A stretch of DNA of 12,382 nt from JAVDCA01 sp035764045 (GTDB lineage Bacteria > Pseudomonadota > Alphaproteobacteria > Rhizobiales > Xanthobacteraceae). The translations under genes were made by a program, and so were the position numbers. The notes beneath the pieces are model-generated. The model made no database searches and was not told the DNA's origin. It worked only from the letters and a program-made list of their open reading frames with translations. Positions within the stretch are counted from its first letter, which is position 1. Every line of letters begins with the position of its first letter. Below are positions 5,953 through 12,382 of this stretch, piece by piece. The stretch is taken from NCBI GenBank assembly GCA_035764045.1, contig DASTZX010000104.1, positions 1 through 12,382 of the forward strand, in the 5' to 3' direction.

Positions 5953-7218
5953 ATGTCGTTGCAAGGCCCGATCGTCGTCATTGCCGAGCATAAGGACGCC
6001 GACCTCGTGGCGGCGCTCGCGACGGCCGGGGCTTTCCCGATCGTCGAAGCCTCTTGGCGCGACGCCGCCAACGCCATCGCGCGCATCGAGCCTGCCGGCG
6101 TCGTGGCGAGCGCGCCCGACAACCCGCGACAGGCGGAGGCCCTCCGCGCCGCCGTCGCGGCGGGCGATCTCTATCTCCCGCTGGTGGCCCGCACGGGGGA
6201 CGGCACGGCACCGGCGATCGCCGGCGCGCTGCCGATCGCGCATGACGCCTCGCACGAGCGGATCATCATCCGCCTCGCCTCGGCGCAGCGCGTCCGCACC
6301 CTGCACGCGACCGCCTTGCGCCGTGCCGACACGCTTGAGCCGACGTGCGAGGACGTTCCGGCGCTGCCGACGAGCGATCCGCTCGAGGATGCCACCGTGA
6401 TCGTCACCGGCCGCGGCCGTGGCTATCCGGGTCTGACCACCGCGGTCGGCGAGCGGGTCGGCCTGATCGGCGCGTTGAGCGTCGAGACCGCCGCCAAATA
6501 TCTCAATGCGCGCGACGTCGACGGCATCGTGATCGGCGAGGGATTCAATCCGCGCACGGTCGAGGCCTTGCTCACCGTGCTCGCCGAAGATTCGCGCTTT
6601 CGCGACCTGCCCATCGCCCTGGTGCCGCCGCTGCCGCCGGCGATCGATGTGAGCCGGCTGCCCAATCTGGAGCGGGTCGGCGGCGAGCCGGTCGACGTGG
6701 TCGCCCGCGTTCTTCCGCTGGTGCGCCAGCATGCCTTCGAGGCGCGGCTGCAGCGTCAGCTCGCCGCGCTCGATGCCCGCGGGCTGATCGATCCGCAGAC
6801 CGGCCTGTTCACGGTCGCCGCGTTCCTGCGCGATCTCAACCGCGCAGTCCAGGAAGCCAAGCAGCGCGGCAACGACATGACGCTCGCGCGCTTCACCTTT
6901 CCGGCCACGGTCGAGCGGCGCGCCAACATGGACGCGGCGCGCCTGGTGAGCCGACTGGTGCGCAGCGCCGATTTCGCATGCCGCGCCGAGGACGGCTCGA
7001 TTCTGCTCGCCTTCTCACAGACCGCGCTGCGCAGCGCCCACGTCGTGGCGCGCCGGATCGCCAGCGTGTTGCGCCACACCATGCTGGTGTCCGACGGCCC
7101 TGACGGCAAGGCGCTGCGCGTCGACCCGACCATCACGCTCGCCGCCCTCAAGCCGGCCGACACGGTCGAATCCCTCCTCTCCCGGGTGTCCGAACCGCCC
7201 TCGGTTGCGGCCCAGTGA
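5953..7218 (+). CDS. PleD/PopA-like protein: two pseudo-receiver domains and a degenerate GGDEF domain with intact I-site motif
   Basis: Predicted cytoplasmic c-di-GMP-binding regulator rather than a cyclase. The 421 residues follow the layout of PleD (454). Receiver-like domain 1 is about 5-95, and the PleD-like helix RVRTLHATALRRADTLEP is at 113-130. Receiver-like domain 2 is about 147-228 and ends SRFRDLPIALV; the linker helix ARLQRQLAALD runs into LIDPQTGLF (278-286), the usual entry to a GGDEF domain. The phospho-acceptor Asp is missing in both receivers: the strands read AGVVASAP (48-55) and DGIVIGEG (190-197). The catalytic GG(D/E)EF is replaced by EDGSI (346-350) within RAEDGSILLAFSQTAL. 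Upstream of it, RSAD (337-340) preserves the RxxD inhibitory-site motif at the same spacing as in PleD. Caulobacter PopA has a comparable design (dead GGDEF, c-di-GMP binding at the I-site). ATG 5953 is preferred although no Shine-Dalgarno is visible; a GTG at 5878 would add 25 unconvincing residues. Orthology to PopA is not established. Confidence 0.8.
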   Translation: MSLQGPIVVIAEHKDADLVAALATAGAFPIVEASWRDAANAIARIEPAGVVASAPDNPRQAEALRAAVAAGDLYLPLVARTGDGTAPAIAGALPIAHDASHERIIIRLASAQRVRTLHATALRRADTLEPTCEDVPALPTSDPLEDATVIVTGRGRGYPGLTTAVGERVGLIGALSVETAAKYLNARDVDGIVIGEGFNPRTVEALLTVLAEDSRFRDLPIALVPPLPPAIDVSRLPNLERVGGEPVDVVARVLPLVRQHAFEARLQRQLAALDARGLIDPQTGLFTVAAFLRDLNRAVQEAKQRGNDMTLARFTFPATVERRANMDAARLVSRLVRSADFACRAEDGSILLAFSQTALRSAHVVARRIASVLRHTMLVSDGPDGKALRVDPTITLAALKPADTVESLLSRVSEPPSVAAQ

Positions 7219-7258
7219 GGCTGCGCCTATCTTTTGTGCTCCTGCGAAGGAGCCCAAG

Positions 7259-7936
7259 ATGTCCGATATCTCCGAACCGCTCACGATCGACGTCGTCTCC
7301 GACGTGGTCTGCCCCTGGTGCTTCATCGGCAAGCGCCGGCTCGAAGAGGCGGTGGCGCTCCGCCCCGATCTTCCCGTCGAGGTGCGGTTCCACCCGTATT
7401 TCCTCAATCCCTGGGTGCCGCGCGAGGGCATCAGCCGGACCGAATATCTCACCACCAAGTTCGGATCGCCCGAGCGCTACAATGCGAATGTGCCCCGCAT
7501 CGCCGCAGCCGCCGCGAGCGAAGGCCTCGTCTATGCGCCCGACAAGATCCAGCGCCAGCCCAACACGGTCGACTGCCATCGGCTGATCCGGTGGGCGGAG
7601 ACGATCGGCGCTGCTCCCCGCATGAAGCAGCGGCTGATGGATCTCTATTTCACCGAAGGGGCCGACCTTTCCGACCGCGAGGTGCTGGTGCGGGCGGCGG
7701 CCGATTGCGGACTCGACGCCGATCGCGTGCGCGAGCAGCTTGCGTCGGACCTCGACGTGGAGGCGGTGACGCGCGCCGCCGAGTCCGCCAAGGAGGCCGG
7801 CATCGACGGCGTGCCGTGCTTCATCTTCGGCGGCGTGCTCGCGGTGTCCGGCGCTCAGTCGCCCGATTATCTCGCCGCCGCCATGGACCGCGCCGTGCAG
7901 GAGCGGGAGAAGCGGATGGCGGGAGCGACGGCCTAG
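7259..7936 (+). CDS. DsbA family oxidoreductase, FrnE-like (HCCA isomerase / DsbA fold)
   Basis: Thioredoxin-fold thiol-disulfide oxidoreductase of the FrnE/DsbA group. ATG 7259 has AAGGAG (7247-7252) six bases upstream. The 225-residue product has no signal peptide, so it is cytoplasmic, unlike classical DsbA. After strand LTIDVVSD (8-15) comes the redox motif CPWC (Cys18 and Cys21) followed by FIGKRRLEEA. An all-helical insertion spans about 55-180, and GIDGVPCFIF (181-190) contains the cis-proline (Pro186) opposite the active site and a third cysteine. The C-terminal SGAQSPDYLAAAMDRA helix is characteristic of FrnE proteins. Related proteins are annotated as 2-hydroxychromene-2-carboxylate isomerases, but the CxxC pair favours a redox or chaperone-like role. 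It begins 40 bases after the GGDEF-like gene, so co-transcription is possible. Confidence 0.9.
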   Translation: MSDISEPLTIDVVSDVVCPWCFIGKRRLEEAVALRPDLPVEVRFHPYFLNPWVPREGISRTEYLTTKFGSPERYNANVPRIAAAAASEGLVYAPDKIQRQPNTVDCHRLIRWAETIGAAPRMKQRLMDLYFTEGADLSDREVLVRAAADCGLDADRVREQLASDLDVEAVTRAAESAKEAGIDGVPCFIFGGVLAVSGAQSPDYLAAAMDRAVQEREKRMAGATA

Positions 7937-7948
7937 GTCTGACTCGTC

Positions 7949-7982
7949 ATTCCGGGGCGCCGCACAGCGGCGGACCGGGAAT
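7949..7982. repeat. REP-like imperfect palindrome between the convergent dsbA-like and mfd genes
   Basis: An inverted repeat with outer arms ATTCCGG (7949-7955) and CCGGGAAT (7975-7982) and inner arms GCCGC (7959-7963) / GCGGC (7967-7971) around ACA. It is imperfect in the middle. It lies between two convergent stop codons, has no T-run, and resembles the TCATTCCGGGGCGC-type intergenic palindromes I recall from Bradyrhizobium-like genomes. It may act as an mRNA 3'-end stabiliser or Rho-assisted end; this is inference. Confidence 0.55.
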
Positions 7983-8004
7983 CCAGTCCAGCATTCGGAT
8001 GCGC

Positions 8005-11000
8005 TCACGCCGCCTTGGCGCGTTGCGCGATCCGCACCAGGTCGCGCAGGATCGCGCTCGCGCCCGCGAGCCGTTGCTCGGGCCGCTCCCAGTCCTCGAA
8101 CAGCACGACCTTCATGTCCGGACGCACGCGCGCCGCAGGCCCCTGCTCGCGGATATAGGCGACGAGCCCTTCCGGGTTGGCGAACCGGTCGTCGCGGAAC
8201 GAGAGGACTGCGCCTTTTGGCCCGGTCTCGATCTTGGCCACATTGGCCTGCCGGCACAGCGCCTTGATCGCCACGGTCTCGAGCAGATATTTCACCTCGT
8301 CCGGCATCGGCCCGAAGCGGTCGACCAGCTCGGCCGCAAAGCCGTCGATCTCCCGCTCGTCCTCGATGTCGGCGAGCCGCCGGTAGAGCGCGAGCCGCAC
8401 CGACAGATCGGCGACGTAGTCCTCCGGGATCAGCACCGGCATCCCGATGGTGATCTGCGGCGACCAGCGGTCGGCGACCGGTTCGGCAATCCCCGCTTTG
8501 AGGCTTGCGACCGCCTCCTCCAGCATCTGCTGGTAGAGCTCGAAGCCCACCTCCTTGATGTGGCCCGACTGCTCCTCGCCGAGGAGATTGCCGGCACCGC
8601 GGATGTCGAGATCGTGCGAGGCGAGCTGGAAACCCGCACCCAGCGTGTCGAGCGACTGCAGCACCTTGAGCCGCCGCTCGGCCTGCGGCGTGATCTTCCG
8701 TTTCACCGGCAGCGTGAGCAGCGCATAGGCGCGGGTCTTCGAGCGCCCGACCCGGCCGCGCAGCTGATAGAGCTGGGCCAGCCCGAAGCGGTCGGCGCGA
8801 TGCACCACCAGCGTGTTCGCTGTCGGGATGTCGAGACCGGACTCCACGATCGCGGTCGACAAGAGCACGTCGTATTTGCCGTCGTAGAAGGCGGACATCA
8901 CGTCCTCGAGCATGGTCGGCGGCATCTGGCCGTGCGCGACCGTGACCTTCGCCTCCGGCACGTGCTGGTCCAGGAACGCCTTGGCGTCGGCCAGATCCTC
9001 GATGCGCGGACACACATAGAACGCCTGGCCGCCGCGGTAGCGCTCGCGCAGCACCGCCTCGCGCACGGACAGCGGATCGAACGGCGACACGAAGGTGCGC
9101 ACCGCCAGCCTGTCGACCGGCGGCGAGGCAATCACCGACAGCTCGCGCACACCGGTGAGCGCGAGCTGCAGGGTGCGCGGAATGGGCGTCGCGGTGAGCG
9201 TGACCACGTGCACCTCGGCGCGCAGGCTTTTCAGGCGCTCCTTGTGGGCAACGCCGAAATGCTGCTCTTCGTCCACCACGATCAGGCCGAGATCCTTGAA
9301 GCGGATGTTCTTTCCGAGCAGCGCATGGGTTCCGATGACGATGTCGATCGAGCCATCGGCGAGCGCCGCGCGGGTTTTTGCGAGATCCGCCGCCGGGACG
9401 AGGCGCGACGCCTGGGCGAGATTGACCGGAAAGCCGCGGAAGCGCTCGGTGAAGGTCTTGTAGTGCTGGCGCGCGAGCAGCGTGGTCGGCACCACGACGG
9501 CCACCTGCTTGCCGCTCATCGCGCACGCGAAGGCGGCGCGCAGCGCGACCTCGGTCTTGCCGAAGCCCACGTCACCGCAGATCAGCCGGTCCATCGGCCG
9601 GCCGGATGCGAGGTCGTCGAGCACGGCGTTGATGGCGTTGAGCTGATCCTCGGTCTCGTCGTACGGGAAACCGGCGCAGAACTCGTCATAGGCGCCCTGG
9701 TCCACCGTGAAGCGCGGCGCGTCGCGCAGCTGGCGTTCGGCCGCAATCTTGATCAGCTCGCCCGCCATCTCCCGGATGCGGTTCTTCATGCGCGCCTTGC
9801 GGGTCTGCCAGGCGGTGCCGCCGAGCCGATCGAGATCGACCGCGGTCTCTTCCGAGCCGTAGCGCGAGAGGAGCTCGATGTTCTCGACCGGCAGGAAGAG
9901 CTTGTCCTTGCCGGCGTAATGGATCTCCAGGCAGTCGTGCGGCGCGCCCGCCGCCTCGATGGTCTTGAGCCCGACGAAGCGGCCGATGCCGTGGTCGACA
10001 TGCACCACGATGTCGCCGGCCGACAGGCTCGTGACCTCCGCGATGAAGTTCTCCGCCCGCTTGCTGGCGCGGCGCGGCCGCACCAGGCGATCGCCGAGGA
10101 TGTCCTGCTCGCCGATCACCGCCGCATCGGCGGTCTCGAAGCCCGCCTCGAGGCCGAGCACGGCGAGCGCGACCTCCGTGCGCGGCCGCGCCAGCGCCGA
10201 CGGCCAGTCCGCCACGTTGACCAAGTTGAACATGCGATGATCGCCGAGCACGTGGCTCATGCGCTCGCGCGACCCGTCGCTCCACATGGCGATGACGACC
10301 CGCTTGCCGCCGGCCTGCAGTGCTTCGACGTGCCGGCGTACCGCTTCGAACACGTTGCGATCGGATTCGGCGCGCTCGGGAGCGAAATTGCGTCCCGCCC
10401 GGGTGCCGGCCTCGATCACGCTGCCGCTGCTCTCCGGCACGGCGAACGGCGTCAGGCGCGCGAGCGCGCGACCGTCGAGCCGCTCCTGCCATTCGGTCTC
10501 GCCCATGTAGAGCCGGTCCGGCGGCAGTGGCTTGTAGGGTGCGCCGCCGCCCTCCATCCCGAGCGACTGCCGGCGCGCCTCGTAGTAGTCGGCGATCTGC
10601 ACCAGGCGCTCCTTGGCGGCATCCTCGACCAGCGGCTCGAGCGCGATCGGGCTGCCGGGCACGTAGTCGAGCAGCGTGTCGAGTCCGGCGTGAAACAGCG
10701 GCAGCCAATGCTCCATGCCGGGGTAGCGGCGGCCCTCGCTCACCGCCTGATAGAGCACGTCGTCGCCCGACGGCGCCCCGAACGCCTCCACGTAGCCGAG
10801 CCGGAAGCGCCGGATGGTATCGGAGGTGAGCTGGAATTCAGCGACCGGGACGAGGTCGAGCGCGCGCAGCTGGTCGGTGGTGCGCTGGGTCTCGGCATCG
10901 AAGGTGCGGATCGATTCGAGCGTGTCGCCGAAGAAGTCGAGCCGCACCGGCTCGGCCATTCCGGGCGGAAAAAGATCGACGATGCCGCCGCGCACCGCAT

Positions 11001-11517
11001 AGTCGCCCGCCTCGCGCACCGTGGAGGCGCGCATGAACCCATTGAGATCGAGCCAGGTCACGATCCCGTCCATCGCCAGCATGTTGCCGGGCGCGGCCGA
11101 AAGCGTCTGCGCGGCCACCAGCGTTTTCTTCGGCACGCGCTGGAGCATCGCATTGACGGTGGTGAGGAGGATCGACGCGCCGGCACGGCCCTTGAGGCGG
11201 GCAAGGCGCGCCAGCGTGGTCATGCGCTGGGCGACGAACCCGGCATGGGGAGAGACGCGATCATAGGGCTGGCAGTCCCAGGCCGGGAATTCCAGCAGCG
11301 CGAGATCGGGCGCGAAGAACGCGAGCGCGCGTGCAAGCTGCGCCATGCGCTGGCCGTCGCGGCAGACCACGACCAGGCTGGTCGCCGGCGCGTCGGGCTT
11401 CTGCGCGATCGCTCGTGCGAGGTCGGACAGCACCAGCCCTTCGGCGCCATCGGCCACATTCGCGAGAGTGAGCGGGGCTCGCGGTACGAGCCTGTCGGCG
11501 GGTGAGCGCGATGTCAC
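8005..11517 (-). CDS. mfd: transcription-repair coupling factor Mfd
   Basis: Superfamily-2 DNA translocase that pushes stalled RNA polymerase off damaged DNA and recruits UvrA. It is full length at 1170 residues (E. coli 1148). The UvrB-like N-terminal region includes AWDCQPYD (79-86), SPHAGFVAQRM and ILLTTVNAMLQRVP. The RNA-polymerase-interacting CarD-like domain starts at about 498 (LSAGDIVVHVDHGIGRFVGL) and includes LEIHYAGKDKLFLPVENIEL. The motor follows: FTVDQ...PYDETEDQ, Walker A GDVGFGKT (648-655), DEEQ box (749-752), TATPIPRT near 780, then the second RecA lobe with VESGLDIPTANTLV, QLYQLRGRVGRS and the translocation-in-repair element (DLDIRGAGNLLGEEQSGH). The C-terminal TRCF domain (PEDYVADLSVRLALYRRL onward) is intact. 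The GTG start at 11517 is supported by GAGGAG six bases upstream. The first four bases overlap the end of sdhE (GTGA), so translation is probably coupled. Confidence 0.98.
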   Translation of the reverse strand: MTSRSPADRLVPRAPLTLANVADGAEGLVLSDLARAIAQKPDAPATSLVVVCRDGQRMAQLARALAFFAPDLALLEFPAWDCQPYDRVSPHAGFVAQRMTTLARLARLKGRAGASILLTTVNAMLQRVPKKTLVAAQTLSAAPGNMLAMDGIVTWLDLNGFMRASTVREAGDYAVRGGIVDLFPPGMAEPVRLDFFGDTLESIRTFDAETQRTTDQLRALDLVPVAEFQLTSDTIRRFRLGYVEAFGAPSGDDVLYQAVSEGRRYPGMEHWLPLFHAGLDTLLDYVPGSPIALEPLVEDAAKERLVQIADYYEARRQSLGMEGGGAPYKPLPPDRLYMGETEWQERLDGRALARLTPFAVPESSGSVIEAGTRAGRNFAPERAESDRNVFEAVRRHVEALQAGGKRVVIAMWSDGSRERMSHVLGDHRMFNLVNVADWPSALARPRTEVALAVLGLEAGFETADAAVIGEQDILGDRLVRPRRASKRAENFIAEVTSLSAGDIVVHVDHGIGRFVGLKTIEAAGAPHDCLEIHYAGKDKLFLPVENIELLSRYGSEETAVDLDRLGGTAWQTRKARMKNRIREMAGELIKIAAERQLRDAPRFTVDQGAYDEFCAGFPYDETEDQLNAINAVLDDLASGRPMDRLICGDVGFGKTEVALRAAFACAMSGKQVAVVVPTTLLARQHYKTFTERFRGFPVNLAQASRLVPAADLAKTRAALADGSIDIVIGTHALLGKNIRFKDLGLIVVDEEQHFGVAHKERLKSLRAEVHVVTLTATPIPRTLQLALTGVRELSVIASPPVDRLAVRTFVSPFDPLSVREAVLRERYRGGQAFYVCPRIEDLADAKAFLDQHVPEAKVTVAHGQMPPTMLEDVMSAFYDGKYDVLLSTAIVESGLDIPTANTLVVHRADRFGLAQLYQLRGRVGRSKTRAYALLTLPVKRKITPQAERRLKVLQSLDTLGAGFQLASHDLDIRGAGNLLGEEQSGHIKEVGFELYQQMLEEAVASLKAGIAEPVADRWSPQITIGMPVLIPEDYVADLSVRLALYRRLADIEDEREIDGFAAELVDRFGPMPDEVKYLLETVAIKALCRQANVAKIETGPKGAVLSFRDDRFANPEGLVAYIREQGPAARVRPDMKVVLFEDWERPEQRLAGASAILRDLVRIAQRAKAA

Positions 11518-11801
11518 TGGCGGCCGCTCCTCGCAAAATCGCGCAGCCGGTGAAACAGGGCGTTGTCGTGCTCGGGGGGAACCGGCCGGTCACCGGTGAT
11601 CCAGGCATAAAGATCGGGCTCGGGCGCCTCGGCGAGGCGTTCGAACGCGTCGACCTCGGCCTCGCTGAGCGAGCCGATGGTCATGTCGGCGAAGCCGCCC
11701 ATGATCAAATCCATCTCGCGGGTGCCGCGATGCCAGGAGCGGAACAGCAATCGCCGCCGCCGTTCGTCCAGGCCCTCGCTCGATCGCGTGGTTCCGGTCA
11801 C
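11514..11801 (-). CDS. sdhE: FAD assembly factor SdhE (succinate dehydrogenase assembly factor 2 family)
   Basis: Small protein that promotes covalent attachment of FAD to the SdhA subunit of succinate dehydrogenase; it acts in the cytoplasm at complex II assembly. The GTG at 11801 is chosen because GGAGG lies six bases upstream, and because the promoter at 11847-11875 falls inside the longer frame that opens at 11888. The 95-residue product has the family's helical core: LDERRRRLLFRSWHRGTREMD at 11-31, with the diagnostic RGxxE motif as RGTRE (25-29). Then come LIMGGFAD (32-39), LSEAEVDAFERLAEAPEPDLYAWITG (45-70) and the C-terminal LFHRLRDFA (82-90). It is the first gene of a two-gene operon with mfd, a pairing I recall from other Hyphomicrobiales. 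Confidence 0.93.
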   Translation of the reverse strand: MTGTTRSSEGLDERRRRLLFRSWHRGTREMDLIMGGFADMTIGSLSEAEVDAFERLAEAPEPDLYAWITGDRPVPPEHDNALFHRLRDFARSGRQ

Positions 11802-11823
11802 CTCGTGCCTCCAAACGCCGAAA

Positions 11824-11840
11824 GCCCGGACGGGCCGGGC
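11824..11840. other. GC-rich hairpin at the start of the sdhE leader
   Basis: GCCCGG (11824-11829) and CCGGGC (11835-11840) form a perfect six-pair stem around a five-base loop. It lies immediately downstream of the predicted transcription start and 22 bases upstream of the GTG, clear of the Shine-Dalgarno. It could stabilise the 5' end of the mRNA. No regulatory role is shown. Confidence 0.45.
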
Positions 11841-11846
11841 GATGCT

Positions 11847-11875
11847 GATATAGGCAGGAATGCCCCCGATGTCAG
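11847..11875 (-). promoter_or_regulatory. sigma-70-type promoter for sdhE-mfd
   Basis: On the minus strand CTGACA (11875-11870) and TATATC (11852-11847) are separated by exactly 17 bases, a close match to a housekeeping promoter. Transcription would start near 11840, leaving a leader of about 40 bases with a strong Shine-Dalgarno before the sdhE GTG at 11801. Confidence 0.6.
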
Positions 11876-11899
11876 CGGCGAACGACACGGCGGACGACC

Positions 11900-12382
11900 T
11901 AAGTTTCCGTCATGGCCGGGCTTGTCCCGGCCATCCCCGTCTTCCAAATTTTGTGCTTCAGCGAAGACGTGGATGCCCGCGACGAGCGCGGGCATGACGC
12001 TCTCACCGACGGCCAGCCATGCGCCGCCCTTGCTCACTTAAGTTTCCGTCATCGCCGGGCTTGTCCCGGCCATCCACGTCTTCCACTTTGTGGCTTTAGC
12101 GCAGACGTGGATGCCAGCGACGAGCGCGGGCACGACGCTCTCACCGGCGGCCAGCCATGCGCCCGCCCTTGCTCGCTTTAAGTTTCCGTCATCGCCGGGC
12201 TTGTCCCGGCCATCCACGTCTTCCACTTTGTGGCTTTAGCCAATGCCCGCGACACGCGCGGGCATCACGCTCTCACCGGCGGCCAGCCATGCGCCGCCCT
12301 TGCTCACTTAAGTTTCCGTCATGGCCGGGCCATGCGCCTGCTCTTGCTCGCTTCAAGTTTCCGTCATGGCCGGGCTTGTCCC
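11900..12382. repeat. tandem array of an approximately 140-bp hairpin-rich intergenic repeat, five copies, running off the window
   Basis: Each unit begins with TAAGTTTCCGTCAT(G/C)GCCGGG. Copies start at 11900, 12039, 12179, 12309 and (as CAAG) 12354, giving unit lengths of 139, 140, 130 and 45 bases plus a cut fifth copy. A full unit holds a 9-bp hairpin ATGGCCGGG-CTTGT-CCCGGCCAT (11912-11934 in copy 1). A second, longer-loop pairing is CATCCCCGTCTTC with GAAGACGTGGATG (11932-11944 / 11963-11975, one mismatch). A third 9-bp hairpin is ATGCCCGCG-ACGAG-CGCGGGCAT (11973-11995). The unit ends with CTCACCG(A/G)CGGCCAGCCATGCGCC..CCTTGCTC. No convincing gene lies here; short frames such as 11912-12181 beginning MAGLVPAIPVF are translated repeat. 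Similar palindromes are, from memory, dispersed widely between genes in Bradyrhizobium relatives. This array fills the gene-free stretch upstream of the sdhE promoter. Confidence 0.9.

Noticed and set aside
5953..7218. Active diguanylate cyclase
   Set aside because: The GGDEF active-site motif is absent (EDGSI in its place), so synthesis of c-di-GMP is not expected.
7148..9526. A 792-codon minus-strand frame overlapping mfd, the dsbA-like gene and the GGDEF-like gene
   Set aside because: Out of frame with mfd, crosses gene boundaries, low-complexity Arg/Ala/Gly composition, no recognisable motif.
7234..11505. A 1423-codon open frame on the plus strand, antisense to mfd
   Set aside because: It is an open shadow frame of a GC-rich, strongly codon-biased gene. 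The translation is Arg/His/Leu/Ala-rich without any domain, it also crosses the dsbA-like gene in another frame, and mfd on the opposite strand is unmistakable.
11802..11888. A longer start for sdhE at 11888
   Set aside because: The extension has no family similarity, overlaps the promoter, and lacks the strong Shine-Dalgarno found at the GTG at 11801.
11912..12181. An 89-codon frame starting MAGLVPAIPVF
   Set aside because: It is the translated tandem repeat; frames with this start recur wherever such palindromes occur and are spurious.
11900..12382. CRISPR array
   Set aside because: The repeats are about 140 bases, contiguous, and contain no unique spacers; no cas gene is present.

Overview
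The window looks like a chromosomal segment of a GC-rich alphaproteobacterium, most likely of the order Hyphomicrobiales (Bradyrhizobium / Rhodopseudomonas / Xanthobacteraceae-like). This is inferred from codon use, the sdhE-mfd pair, an IalB-family secreted protein, an alphaproteobacterial-type HspQ, a malyl-CoA-lyase-like CitE protein, and intergenic palindromes with CCGGGCTTGTCCCGG cores, which I recall as common in that group. No phage, plasmid, IS, CRISPR, tRNA or rRNA signal was seen.

Layout. (1) 3-992 (+): 3' part of a CitE / malyl-CoA-lyase-like gene cut by the window edge. (2) 1059-1391 (+): hspQ, facing an IalB-family secreted protein gene (1462-2277, -); the two share a bidirectional terminator at 1412-1437. 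(3) 2520-7936 (+): four co-directional genes. They are an orphan YejA-like peptide-binding protein, an AMP-binding-like protein that lacks the adenylation motifs and the C-terminal subdomain, a PleD/PopA-like receiver-receiver-GGDEF protein in which all three domains look catalytically dead but the c-di-GMP-binding RxxD site remains, and a DsbA/FrnE-type thiol oxidoreductase. (4) 8005-11801 (-): the two-gene operon sdhE-mfd, with both starts GTG, a GTGA overlap and a good sigma-70 promoter upstream of sdhE. (5) 11900-12382: a tandem array of an approximately 140-bp, hairpin-rich intergenic repeat that runs off the window.

How the genes fit together. The housekeeping genes are ordinary: mfd couples repair to transcription, sdhE flavinylates succinate dehydrogenase, and hspQ belongs to protein quality control. 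The part worth attention is 2520-7218. A periplasmic binding protein without its transporter is translationally coupled to a probably inactive adenylate-forming-enzyme homologue, and this is followed by a probable c-di-GMP effector that has lost both phospho-acceptors and its cyclase active site. That combination suggests sensing or scaffolding rather than transport, CoA-ligation and cyclase chemistry. This is inference from motifs read by eye; no database search was possible.
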